Below are positions 8,467-16,238 of a DNA stretch of 26,820 nucleotides, in pieces. The notes beneath the pieces were generated by a model that saw only the letters and a program-made list of their open reading frames with translations, ran no database searches and was not told where the DNA came from. The first letter of the stretch is position 1; every line of letters begins with the position of its first letter. This stretch comes from Opitutales bacterium UBA5694 (GTDB lineage Bacteria > Verrucomicrobiota > Verrucomicrobiia > Opitutales > Opitutaceae), in assembly GCA_002420185.1 (NCBI GenBank), contig DIHO01000007.1, positions 39,839 to 66,658 of the forward strand. The letters are read 5' to 3'. The translations under genes were made by a program, and so were the position numbers.

Positions 8467-9339
8467 CTATCTCCTCGCTATCGCCCAAACGCTGTCGTTT
8501 GTCGGCAGCCGATCGTAGAGATTCATTCTCCAAAGCTTGAGCCCTGATGTCTCGATCATACGCGTCAGAGTTCGTGGCGTGAAGTAATTCACATGGTCGG
8601 GATACCTGAAGCCACACCAATTCTTCTGCCTTACGTACCGATTCCAACAGCCAAAGTTGGGCACTTTAATAATGACGTATCCCCCTTTTTTCAATTTGCA
8701 GGTAGCGGTTCGTAACACTTCCAAAGGCTCTACTTCATGTTCCAGATAGGAACAAAAGATCGCTAGGTCTGCACTGTCATTCTCCAACCTCTTCAACCCT
8801 TCGAACGCTGAGGAGTGGACGCAACGCCCACCCAGCTGCGACAATTTCTCGCTAGTCTCTCTCGCTAGCTCAGCGGATATTTCGATACCGACCGGGCTCA
8901 CAAGAATGCCCGTTTTCTCCTGAAAATAGCTGCTGATGCTGCATAGCTTTTCCCCAGTTCCGCAACCTACATCAATAATTGTTATCCTGTCTTTGATCCC
9001 TTTTTCGTTCACGAGTCGACTGAGAATGCGAAATGCCACTCGCTCAATCCGCTCTCGTTTCTGCATCTTCTGGCGCACGGACTTACTCAAATGACTGGTA
9101 AAAGCGACGACCGGCTCTTTCGCACGGCGCCGAATCCTCTCTTCCTCAAAAGTTTTCTCCCATGCAAACTCCTCAACCAGCTGCGAGTACTCCGGTGGAT
9201 TCTCCAAGAACACCATCCCTGTTTCGAGGCATTCTACCAACTTCCATTCTCCGCTCGAATACGGCGTCTCTTTGACGGGAGTTTGGTTTCCCGTTAACGG
9301 GTTACTTCTAGGCATATTTCCGATTTGGATCATCTGCAT
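8467..9339 (-). CDS. Class I SAM-dependent methyltransferase
   Basis: 290 residues. IIDVGCGTGEKL (121-132) is the SAM-binding motif I, followed by VGIEIS (acidic motif II) and DLAIFCSYLEHEVEP (motif IV region); KKGGYVIIKVPN is the typical post-motif strand. The lead-in GMVFLENPPEYSQLVEEF resembles the N-terminal part of sugar and ubiquinone-type methyltransferases that often carry a CxxCG zinc site; that site is absent here. The tail WCGFRYPDHVNYFTPRTL is typical of the Methyltransf_23-like group, whose members often modify glycans or lipids. The substrate cannot be told: no glycan cluster is adjacent, and the peroxiredoxin gene lies 169 bases downstream. Confidence 0.85.
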   Translation of the reverse strand: MQMIQIGNMPRSNPLTGNQTPVKETPYSSGEWKLVECLETGMVFLENPPEYSQLVEEFAWEKTFEEERIRRRAKEPVVAFTSHLSKSVRQKMQKRERIERVAFRILSRLVNEKGIKDRITIIDVGCGTGEKLCSISSYFQEKTGILVSPVGIEISAELARETSEKLSQLGGRCVHSSAFEGLKRLENDSADLAIFCSYLEHEVEPLEVLRTATCKLKKGGYVIIKVPNFGCWNRYVRQKNWCGFRYPDHVNYFTPRTLTRMIETSGLKLWRMNLYDRLPTNDSVWAIARR

Positions 9340-9368
9340 TGAACAATAGTCGCTTTATTTGTCACTCC

Positions 9369-9551
9369 TCAATTCTCACAAGATAAAACCGGTAGATGTG
9401 CTCGAAGCCGCTCCCATAGACCGTATTCTACTAGTAGGACGACGAAGCCATAACCTACCATAAAAAGCATGGGCTCCAGACCGGTTTGGGTCTTGTCGAA
9501 CGCTAAAATCAAAGGCAGTACGACCCCTTGCAGAAAACCCGATCCAACCAA
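9369..9551 (-). pseudogene. Possible remnant of a membrane protein
   Basis: A 60-residue frame from a TTG codon; the frame is open back to about 9599 with no better start. It has two hydrophobic segments, VGSGFLQGVVLPLILAF and MLFMVGYGFVVLLVEYGLW, ending in a charged tail. This composition is more protein-like than a random frame, but there is no ribosome binding site and no recognised family. It may be the C-terminal end of a decayed membrane protein, possibly joined by a frameshift to the frame at 9592-9888. Confidence 0.2.
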
Positions 9552-9591
9552 ACAACTTATCGAATCATGAAAGTAATCGCCTTTCCAACTA

Positions 9592-9888
9592 TCACAGCTC
9601 TATTCGTCGCTGGCTCTGGCCAAGGCACTGCCAGCACCTATCAACTTTGCTCTTAAGAGGAGCAAATCGTAGTCGCAAGTCTCGTAATAGAGGCACCTGA
9701 CCAGGATAAAAAGGGAATGGGGGGGCGGTGCTTCCGTTATCCTCAATCGGGCCGTCAGAAACTACTCCACAGTTATGCGGGTCGTCAAAAAACCTTCCTA
9801 TACAGTACACCCAGTACGGCCAATACCGGTCGAAGGGATTCTCTAGCCACGTAAAAAAGACCTCGCACGACAGCTTGTGGCGATCCAT
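9592..9888 (-). CDS. Hypothetical short ORF, doubtful
   Basis: 98 residues, rich in Trp, Phe, Pro and Cys (for example FFTWLENPFDRYWPYWVYC near the start). No family was recognised and no ribosome binding site is visible. Its 3' end overlaps the open frame of the membrane remnant at 9369-9599 in another phase, which would fit a single gene broken by a frameshift. It may equally be non-coding. Confidence 0.2.
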   Translation of the reverse strand: MDRHKLSCEVFFTWLENPFDRYWPYWVYCIGRFFDDPHNCGVVSDGPIEDNGSTAPPFPFYPGQVPLLRDLRLRFAPLKSKVDRCWQCLGQSQRRIEL

Positions 9889-9943
9889 ACTGCAGAACGG
9901 CGACTATCTCTGTACTTCAAAACTGGTAAGACGGTGATCAGGG

Positions 9944-9965
9944 AGCCAACCACTAGGTGGTGGCT
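9944..9965. repeat. Strong inverted repeat (hairpin)
   Basis: AGCCAACCAC (9944-9953) pairs with GTGGTGGCT (9957-9965) around TAG, nine pairs with one bulged A. No T-run follows on either strand, so it is not a standard terminator. Its function is unknown. Confidence 0.5.
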
Positions 9966-10160
9966 GGGATCCGCCCTCTTGGGTTAAATCTATGGCCAAG
10001 ACTAACACCATTGGATCGCACGACCTTTAAACGACCTACCAATAGCGGATTTGGGGAGTCCAAGGATCAAATCCCCATCCGAGTCGACCTCGAGCATAAT
10101 ATAAGCGAACGCTATTGATCTTCCTCGAGGGAACCCTACCGTCCCGTCGTTTCCAAGACA

Positions 10161-11021
10161 ATGACCGAATTCATCCTTACTCATCCAGGCAGTGCCCACA
10201 AAGACGAATTCCTCGCATGCTGCGTTCTCATTTCCCAGAATCCGGTATGGATTCAACGCCGTGAGCCAGAAAAAGCCGATCTAGATAACCCAGCAGTTTG
10301 TGTAGTTGACGTGGGCGACGACGACGATCCCTCAAAGTCTAACTTTGATCACCATCAATTCCCCCGCGAAGCGATTCCCACTTGCTCCCTATCTTTGGTC
10401 CTTAAGCATCTCGCCCTCTACGACGATGCCCGTGCTTTTTGCGGTTGGCTCGAGCCAGCTGAATGGTTCGACTGCCGCGGTGCCAATGGAACCGCTCGCT
10501 GGCTTGGCGTCGAGCGAGACATCATCGGAAAGCTCAGTTCCCCCATCGATATCACCCTGCTTCGGCGGTTCGCCGCTAAAACCCTTCACACTCCCGGGGA
10601 ACCGCTTTGGGAAGTCATGAAAATGATTGGTGATGACCTCGTCGAATACTTGAAGTCCCTGCGCGAGCGACTCGATTTCATTGGGGCAAACGCGGAGACC
10701 TGGACGATCGAAAATGGCTCCTCCACTATTCAAGCCATATTCCTACCGCGCACCGAACCGCTCCCGGAAGAGCCTTCCATGGGCTTAACCCGCTTCATAG
10801 AAGAACAAGGGCTTGCCCAAACCGCTCATGCCATGATTTATCCTGATCGTCGTGGAGACGGGTACGGACTTTCTCGATACAATGATCATCCAAAAATAGA
10901 TTTCACGCGAATCAAAGACGAATCCGATGTCCACTTCGCCCACGCAGCAGGGTTCGTGGCTAAGTCTTCTGCCAAGAGTCCTGACCGTCTCAAGGAACTC
11001 GTTGCCAAAAGCTTCGGTTAG
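10161..11021 (+). CDS. MYG1/UPF0160 family metal-dependent hydrolase
   Basis: 286 residues. LTHPGSAHKDEFLACCVL (6-23) matches the family start (TH.G.FH.DE.LA), VVDVGDDDDP (48-57) the DVG-DP block, and NFDHHQF (61-67) the DHH-like metal site, with H8, H13, D15, D50 and D63-H65 as likely ligands. The end, DVHFAHAAGFVAK, is the conserved C-terminal His/Gly block. The family is related to DHH phosphoesterases; eukaryotic MYG1 is a 3'-5' RNA exonuclease acting in nucleus and mitochondria. The role of bacterial members is largely unknown and the substrate here is not inferable. Stands alone between a decayed region and convergent fabD. Confidence 0.85.
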   Translation: MTEFILTHPGSAHKDEFLACCVLISQNPVWIQRREPEKADLDNPAVCVVDVGDDDDPSKSNFDHHQFPREAIPTCSLSLVLKHLALYDDARAFCGWLEPAEWFDCRGANGTARWLGVERDIIGKLSSPIDITLLRRFAAKTLHTPGEPLWEVMKMIGDDLVEYLKSLRERLDFIGANAETWTIENGSSTIQAIFLPRTEPLPEEPSMGLTRFIEEQGLAQTAHAMIYPDRRGDGYGLSRYNDHPKIDFTRIKDESDVHFAHAAGFVAKSSAKSPDRLKELVAKSFG

Positions 11022-11047
11022 GCTTCAATCGGCGATTCTTTACATTT

Positions 11048-11064
11048 TTTACCTTTGCGGTAAA
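11048..11064. repeat. Hairpin between convergent MYG1-like gene and fabD
   Basis: TTTACC (11048-11053) pairs perfectly with GGTAAA (11059-11064) around a five-base loop. T residues precede rather than follow the stem on the plus strand, so it is not a canonical terminator in either direction, although its position between convergent genes suggests a 3'-end role. Confidence 0.3.
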
Positions 11065-11130
11065 GAGCGTAGACGATTCCAGGAATTCAATCTGCCTCAT
11101 GGAGAGGCTGCCCAAATCAGCACCGTACAC

Positions 11131-12051
11131 TCAGCAGCCCACTGAAATCGCTGAGACTTCTTCCCAGGTCTCAAAGCTGGCGCTGAGGAGCTCTTTGTTC
11201 GTACGTTTCAGCTGCCCTTTGAGAATGCCGTTCACGCCAAGCTCGTAGAACATGTCTGCACCATCGGCAGCAGCAGCCACCATACAGTCTTCCCAGTAAA
11301 CGGGTGAAACGAGAGCGGCAACCAGCGACTTGCGTATGTCTTCCGGATCCGAGAGTTTGGCACCCGTTGTGGTTGAAAAGACGGTGTAATTAGGTTCCGA
11401 AAGTTTGATATTCGCGAGGAAATTTTTAAAGGGCTCATGGGCAGGGTGCATGAGCCGGCTGTGGTAAGCACCGGCGACATTCAATATCATGATCCGGCGA
11501 AATCCGGTGTTTTTTCCTGCCTCGACAGCGGCTTCAATTTTTGCCGTTTCCCCAGAAATGACGATCTGGCCAGGGCAGTTAAAGTTGGCAATCTCCACGT
11601 CGTGAGCTTCACAGAATGCGGTAACCGTTTCACGATCGACACCGATAATTGCGGCCATCGAACCGTCGCTCGCCTCACAAGCTTCCTGCATAAGACGGCC
11701 CCGCTCGGCTACAATCTTTAGACCCGTATCAAAATCGTATACACCGGCGGCGGCAAGGGCGGTAACTTCTCCAAGACTCAACCCCATCGCTATGGTTGCG
11801 TCACTGAGAAAGCCTTTCTCCTCCAGGAGCTTGTAGACTACGTAGCCATGAGTAAAGAGGGCTGGCTGGCAGATGCCTGTCTTGGTAAGCACCTCCTCTG
11901 GTCCTTCAAAGCTGAAGTCCGACAATTTCCAACCTAGCAGTTGGTCCGCGCGGTCGTAAATCTCGCGTGCACGGGGACTATTCTCACTCAAGTCCTTGCC
12001 CATACCAACCTTATGGGCGCCTTGGCCGGAAAACATTAACGCGATATTCAT
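11131..12051 (-). CDS. fabD: Malonyl CoA-acyl carrier protein transacylase
   Basis: Moves the malonyl group from CoA to ACP to start fatty acid elongation in the cytosol. ALMFSGQGAHKVGMG is the N-terminal block. GLSLGE holds the nucleophilic serine (S92 from this start), IANFNCPGQIVISGE is the conserved centre, and GAYHSRLM holds the catalytic histidine (H197). I chose the ATG at 12051 because the family begins a few residues before ALMF. An in-frame ATG at 12066 adds five residues; a strong GGAGGT touches the 12051 ATG, which is unusually close, so the longer form stays possible. Other fab genes and acpP are not adjacent. It lies about 95 bases after the sigma-54 activator on the same strand. 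Confidence 0.95.
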   Translation of the reverse strand: MNIALMFSGQGAHKVGMGKDLSENSPRAREIYDRADQLLGWKLSDFSFEGPEEVLTKTGICQPALFTHGYVVYKLLEEKGFLSDATIAMGLSLGEVTALAAAGVYDFDTGLKIVAERGRLMQEACEASDGSMAAIIGVDRETVTAFCEAHDVEIANFNCPGQIVISGETAKIEAAVEAGKNTGFRRIMILNVAGAYHSRLMHPAHEPFKNFLANIKLSEPNYTVFSTTTGAKLSDPEDIRKSLVAALVSPVYWEDCMVAAAADGADMFYELGVNGILKGQLKRTNKELLSASFETWEEVSAISVGC

Positions 12052-12146
12052 ACCTCCATTTCGCATCCCATTTTCGCAATTTCTGCAAGCCTTTACAATT
12101 TAATAGCGGCGTCAAAACCATACAATGAGCCCTTCCCTCGAACGGC

Positions 12147-13682
12147 TCAGCCTCCCCCAGAGGCATAATCGTCGAGACGCTTTTTGAGCGTGTTTCGAGT
12201 GATACCGAGGATTTCTGCCGCGCGAGCCTGATTTCCGCCGGTATCCGAAACCGCCCGCTGAATCATCTGCTTTTCGATGTAGGAAAGGATACGCTTCCCC
12301 TCGCGCTCTTTCACCGTTTCATAAATCGTGTCAAAACTTGACTGGAGCGTTTCGCCTCTGATAAGCCCAGACCCCGGCGGATCGATCACGGGCACCGGCA
12401 CATTCGAAACAACGGGCTCATGATTAGCGGTGACCAGATCTTCAGCCGGAAGCGGCTCGGGGGCGGTAAATAGCACCCCTTCTGCCTTGCTCAATGTGTC
12501 CGGGAGGTCCTTCATCAGGATGATGTCCCCCTGGGCGACAACCCCACTATGGTAGACAACGTTACCCAATTCTCGCACATTACCCGGCCACGGATATCGA
12601 ACGAGGGACGCCATGGCTTCGTCTGACAGGCGAGTCGCTTTCGCCTTTCTCTCTTTGACGAGCTTCTGCAGCATGTAGTCAACGATATCAGGAATATCCT
12701 CGATGCGCTCCCTCAAAGATGGTACCCGAATTCTAAATACATTCAGCCGGTAATACAGGTCTTCACGAAACTCTTTTTCTTCGACCATTTTCTCCAAGAC
12801 CTTGTTCGTGGCTGCGATCACACGCACATTGACCTTGATAGTTTCAGAACCCCCAACCCTCTGAATTTCGCCATCTTGAAGAACTCTTAGAATCTTAGTC
12901 TGGGTTGCCAGAGCCATGTCTCCGATTTCATCCAGGAATATCGTTCCCCTATCGCAATGCTCAAACTTGCCAATTCGCTGAGCCGTCGCCCCGGTAAAGC
13001 TTCCTTTCTCATGCCCAAACAATTCGCTCTCGATCAGATTGTCAGGAATCGCCGCACAATTAACTGCCATGAAGGGGCCACCTGATCGAAGGCTGTGCTG
13101 GTTGATGCAATTCGCGATCAGCTCCTTTCCAGTACCACTTTCGCCGGTAACCAAAACCGTTGCATCGCTAGCCGCTACCTGACCGATAACTTTGAATACC
13201 TCCTGCATAGCTGCGGAGTTTCCCACAATGCCTTCTTTGTAATCCTCGCTGTTTACCTTTTTGCTTGGCTTGGAGACTGACTTCAAATCTCTCGTGGCGT
13301 TGATCGCCGAGGCCGCTAGACTCAGAACCTTCTCAGGATCAAACGGCTTCATTACATAGTCGTGGGCTCCAAATTTCATTGCCTCGATAGCCGTTTGGGC
13401 AGTTCCAAATGCCGTCATGAGGATTATTTGCAAATTCGAATTGATTGAACGCATGTGCTGCAGGGTTTCCAGACCCGTGATACCACCCATCCGAATATCC
13501 ATGAAGATCAAGTCGGGAGTTGGTCCGTTCTTTACTTTTTCGATTCCGGCCTCTCCGCTCGAAGCGGTATCAATCCGATAACCTCGACTTCCCAGGACGC
13601 GTCCCAAAGAGTAGCGAATCTCATCGTCGTCATCTACGATCAGCACGGTGAATTGACTGTTCTGCTGCTGTGAATCACTCAT
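12147..13682 (-). CDS. NtrC-family sigma-54-dependent response regulator
   Basis: 511 residues in three domains. The receiver (about 10-130) has the acidic pocket DDDDE (17-21) and phospho-acceptor D62. The AAA+ domain (about 150-390) has Walker A GESGTGKE (180-187), the sigma-54 contact loop GSFTGA (227-232) and Walker B IFLDEIGD (248-255), and NVRELGNVV near its end. A linker of about 80 residues, rich in Pro and Glu, leads to the Fis-type helix-turn-helix AAEILGITRNTLKKRL at the C-terminus. GSFTGA replaces the usual GAFTGA. No histidine kinase gene is adjacent, so the signal is unknown. The divergent gene at 13862 has a sigma-54-like promoter and is the natural candidate target. Confidence 0.95.
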   Translation of the reverse strand: MSDSQQQNSQFTVLIVDDDDEIRYSLGRVLGSRGYRIDTASSGEAGIEKVKNGPTPDLIFMDIRMGGITGLETLQHMRSINSNLQIILMTAFGTAQTAIEAMKFGAHDYVMKPFDPEKVLSLAASAINATRDLKSVSKPSKKVNSEDYKEGIVGNSAAMQEVFKVIGQVAASDATVLVTGESGTGKELIANCINQHSLRSGGPFMAVNCAAIPDNLIESELFGHEKGSFTGATAQRIGKFEHCDRGTIFLDEIGDMALATQTKILRVLQDGEIQRVGGSETIKVNVRVIAATNKVLEKMVEEKEFREDLYYRLNVFRIRVPSLRERIEDIPDIVDYMLQKLVKERKAKATRLSDEAMASLVRYPWPGNVRELGNVVYHSGVVAQGDIILMKDLPDTLSKAEGVLFTAPEPLPAEDLVTANHEPVVSNVPVPVIDPPGSGLIRGETLQSSFDTIYETVKEREGKRILSYIEKQMIQRAVSDTGGNQARAAEILGITRNTLKKRLDDYASGGG

Positions 13683-13751
13683 ATTAAATTATCTGCACGC
13701 CCTTTCCGCGACCATACTCGAGCTTCCAGCGGGCACATCATAATTCCCTTT

Positions 13752-13767
13752 TGGAACTAATCTTGCT
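13752..13767 (+). promoter_or_regulatory. Sigma-54 (-24/-12) promoter candidate
   Basis: TGGAACTAATCTTGCT fits the consensus TGGCACG-N4-TTGCW, with the GG (13753-13754) and GC (13765-13766) doublets at the exact spacing. Differences are C to A in the -24 box and G to T after it. Transcription would start near 13778, about 85 bases before the ATG at 13862. It lies between this gene and the divergent sigma-54 activator. I could not define the activator's binding sites upstream. Confidence 0.5.
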
Positions 13768-13861
13768 TCCAGCCGATCAAACGATGCGGAAAAGTCAAAA
13801 ACGCATTCTCAGTACTCCATTGCCTTGAGGAAGCAATCGGAAACGGTCTTTCTACTATCAA

Positions 13862-14758
13862 ATGCTCTCAATCCCGCTCGAAAAGCCGACCAAACACACT
13901 ACCAAAGGGTCCATCAGGATCTCTTTTGCATTACTTTGTTCGGTCTGGTCGCTGAATTTCTCTTGTACTTCCGAAGCAGCGAAACTCGAACCCTACGCAA
14001 GAATCTCTGGAGTAGGGATTCGGGAGTGTAGCGGAATTGCCAAAAGCCGCCAGACCAACGACATCTACTGGGTTCACAATGATTCATTGAGCGGGTCGAG
14101 TATTTTCGCGATCCTAAAAGACGGCTCGCTTGTCGCAGCATTCCCGACTGGACTTACCAATATCGACTGGGAGGACGTCGCCACTGACAACTCAGGCAAT
14201 CTTTACCTGGGTGACTTTGGAAACTTTTCAAACACCCGGCGAGACCTCGCCATACATCTTCTCAAGGAGCCCCTCAAACCAAAAGTCGGTACGCGAATCA
14301 AGGGAACTACCTATCGATTCGAGTATCCTGAGCAAAAGGAGTTTCCTCCCGAGCGCCGGATCTATGATTGCGAAGCGATTTTTTGGGCTCAGGAGGAGCT
14401 GTTTGTCCTAACCAAGAGCCTCGGTGACACCGCTACAAGACTCTACTGCTTTGAATCACTTAGAGCGGATGAAATTAACCGCCCCAAACTTGTGGGAGAG
14501 TTCGACATCGGGCCTCGAGTCACTGGGGCAGACGCCACTCCCGATGGAGAAAGGCTCGCGGTCCTCACGACTTCGAGCGTTTGGGTGTTTGACCGCCCAA
14601 AGAACTCTCGCAACTACCTCGAGGGGATCGCAACGACGCTTCGCATCACCGCGGGACAATGCGAAGCGATTTGCTGGGATGATCAGGAAACCCTCATCAT
14701 TGCCAACGAGGACCGGGCATTGTTCGAGGTCAAGGTGGCTGACCTCGTCGACTACTAA
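13862..14758 (+). CDS. Exported protein of unknown function, possible beta-propeller
   Basis: 298 residues. A basic N-terminus is followed by the hydrophobic core ISFALLCSVWSLNFSC (about 19-34) and a polar TSEA, which looks like a signal peptide; the Cys lacks a proper lipobox. The mature part has blade-like repeats: SGIAKSRQTNDIYWVHNDS, then NIDWEDVATD and NLYLGDFGN, then YDCEAIFW with LFVLTKS, then TGADATPDGERLAVLT, and finally QCEAICWDDQETLIIANED. The phrases WVHNDS and DWEDVA recur in a group of exported proteins of unknown function that I recall, so a six-bladed propeller is plausible but inferred. It may be controlled by the sigma-54-like promoter upstream. The gene downstream is on the other strand. 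Confidence 0.8.
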   Translation: MLSIPLEKPTKHTTKGSIRISFALLCSVWSLNFSCTSEAAKLEPYARISGVGIRECSGIAKSRQTNDIYWVHNDSLSGSSIFAILKDGSLVAAFPTGLTNIDWEDVATDNSGNLYLGDFGNFSNTRRDLAIHLLKEPLKPKVGTRIKGTTYRFEYPEQKEFPPERRIYDCEAIFWAQEELFVLTKSLGDTATRLYCFESLRADEINRPKLVGEFDIGPRVTGADATPDGERLAVLTTSSVWVFDRPKNSRNYLEGIATTLRITAGQCEAICWDDQETLIIANEDRALFEVKVADLVDY

Positions 14759-15122
14759 AAGCGGGACGGCTTGGCGCTACAGTTCTCCAATTCGCCAGAA
14801 ATCAATGTTATCACTAAGTAACACTCCCTACGGCTTCTATGGTTTCCTGTCTTCCAACGTCCACAAAAGGATAATCAGCATCCTAAAGTTCGCAACAAAG
14901 AACGCTGGTACCGCAATCGATATCTAACTCCATACCTCTAATATATACACGCTCATACGTAGACTAGCGGTAACAAATAAGGAAGCGATACGACCCCTCG
15001 TAACGATCCAGCATCGAGTTTTTGAAGTCTCCTGAGACCGATCGCAGGTGGTCGAACCATATCGAAATCCCACTATGCCTGGCTCGATCGACATCCGCCC
15101 CCAATCTAATTTAACGGGCTGC
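14759..15122. other. Non-coding or decayed stretch
   Basis: 364 bases between the exported-protein gene and the HExxH mini-ORF. On the minus strand the mini-ORF frame continues past two stops into an open stretch of about 47 codons (start IRLGADVDRARHSG), which may be a decayed extension of the same gene. Nothing on the plus strand looks coding, and no terminator with a T-run was seen. Confidence 0.4.
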
Positions 15123-15272
15123 TTACTCGGACCGACTTTTCAGCTTCACCGATTGACCTGTCAAACTAAGCACCACCAATGCATGCCCGAGCTCATGAAA
15201 CAAGACCCTCAGGTATATCCCATCCGAGAGCACAAAAGCAAACAGCAAGGCTTTGAGCACCAGAAAATCCAT
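15123..15272 (-). CDS. 49-residue membrane ORF with a HELGHAL zinc-protease motif, probably truncated
   Basis: The ATG at 15272 overlaps the TGA stop of the alpha/beta hydrolase as TGATG, which favours coupled translation. The 49 residues form a hydrophobic helix (FLVLKALLFAFVLSDGIYL) and then LFHELGHALVVLSLTG. HExxH followed by GHAL is the zinc-binding signature of membrane metalloproteases of the M50 (site-2 protease) type. The ORF stops soon after, without the second metal-ligand region, so it cannot be a complete protease. It is either the remnant of a decayed M50-like gene, with further in-frame sequence after two stops, or a small membrane protein. Confidence 0.45.
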   Translation of the reverse strand: MDFLVLKALLFAFVLSDGIYLRVLFHELGHALVVLSLTGQSVKLKSRSE

Positions 15273-16063
15273 CACATGCCAGTATCGCCTCCATCTAGGA
15301 ATTTGGCAACTCGCGAAACGAAGTCCTCTCGAAACTCGAAATGAGGATTATGCCCACTCTCCTCTATCGTTTCGACAACGCTATTCGGAAAATATCGATT
15401 CAATCCCGTATAGTCTGATGGCTCCGAGTATTTAGACTCCCCCCCCATTACAAAAAGCGTTTCACCTTCGAACCGATCCTCCGGCCCCAAGGGCGATCCT
15501 TCAATCTCTCGCTGATTCGCCTCTAGAGCTTTGATATTGACCACCCAGTAGAAACCGTGATCTTTCTTTCTCCGAGACAAATTGGTGAGCAGGAATTGCC
15601 GTTTCCCCCAATCAGGAACGGCTTTCTCAAGTAGCTTGTCCGCCTCTTTGCGCGAACACAGTTTCTCGAGGTCGATCGCATTCATTGCGTCATATTCCGA
15701 GTCTTGGGATCCCGGATACCGCTTTGGCAATATGTCTACAAGCACAAGGCGTCGCACTTTTTCTGGATTTTCACAGGCAATCTTCATGGCCAGTTTCCCA
15801 CCCATAGAATGCCCGAGCAAATGACCACTTCCGATCTCTCGACCCTTCATCCATTCAATGACGTCATCTCTCATCGCATCGTAGGAATGCGGAAATGCGT
15901 GCGGCGACTTTCCGTGGTTTCTTAAATCCAAACAATGAACATGAAAATGCTTTCCTAAATCCGAACCTGCACCCTGCCAATTTCGAGAGGAGCCCAGCAA
16001 ACCATGCAGCACCAGAAGGGGCGATTTAGTCGAGTCTCCAAACTCACGATGGAATAGATTCAT
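15272..16063 (-). CDS. Alpha/beta hydrolase (YbfF-like esterase)
   Basis: 263 residues from the chosen ATG. LLVLHGLLGSSRNW (16-29) is the oxyanion-hole HG block, DLRNHGKSPH (46-55) is typical of the YbfF/acyl-esterase group, and GHSMGGK (84-90) holds the nucleophile S86. VLVDILPKRY follows, and ESGHNPHFE near residue 238 supplies the catalytic histidine. The frame is open to 16309, but the sequence before MNLFHREFG is not family-like and runs into mutS on the other strand; in-frame ATGs at 16102 and 16087 are alternatives. The substrate is probably a short acyl ester, not known. The stop overlaps the start of the HExxH ORF. Divergent from mutS. Confidence 0.9.
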   Translation of the reverse strand: MNLFHREFGDSTKSPLLVLHGLLGSSRNWQGAGSDLGKHFHVHCLDLRNHGKSPHAFPHSYDAMRDDVIEWMKGREIGSGHLLGHSMGGKLAMKIACENPEKVRRLVLVDILPKRYPGSQDSEYDAMNAIDLEKLCSRKEADKLLEKAVPDWGKRQFLLTNLSRRKKDHGFYWVVNIKALEANQREIEGSPLGPEDRFEGETLFVMGGESKYSEPSDYTGLNRYFPNSVVETIEESGHNPHFEFREDFVSRVAKFLDGGDTGM

Positions 16064-16238
16064 ACCACGATCAAGGAGCCGAGTCATTGGCACTAATCTC
16101 ATTGAGTCAAGAAGACAACCATCAGAGGCAAGTACGACTCCGCTTGGTCGTAAAACTATGCTCGAACTATCCGCCTTTTTTCTTGCGACCGGATTGAGCC
16201 AGAGATTACTTACAAAGGTTCCCTCCGCTCGTCTGAAT

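Larger units (their letters stand above)
9340..10160. other. 821-base region without a secure gene
   Basis: Between the methyltransferase (-) and the MYG1-like gene (+) there is no full-length conserved gene. It holds two short minus-strand frames that look like gene scraps (described separately) and one strong hairpin at 9944-9965. The promoters of both flanking genes must lie here, but I could not assign boxes. Confidence 0.5.

Noticed and set aside
13825..14031. 68-codon frame overlapping the start of the exported protein
   Set aside because: Out of phase with the clearly coding frame, with no signal peptide-like order of its own.
12147..14758. A complete two-component system
   Set aside because: Only the response regulator is present; no histidine kinase motif was found in the neighbouring frames.
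15048..15344. 98-codon plus-strand frame
   Set aside because: It lies opposite the end of the hydrolase and the HExxH ORF, has no family-like features and no ribosome binding site.
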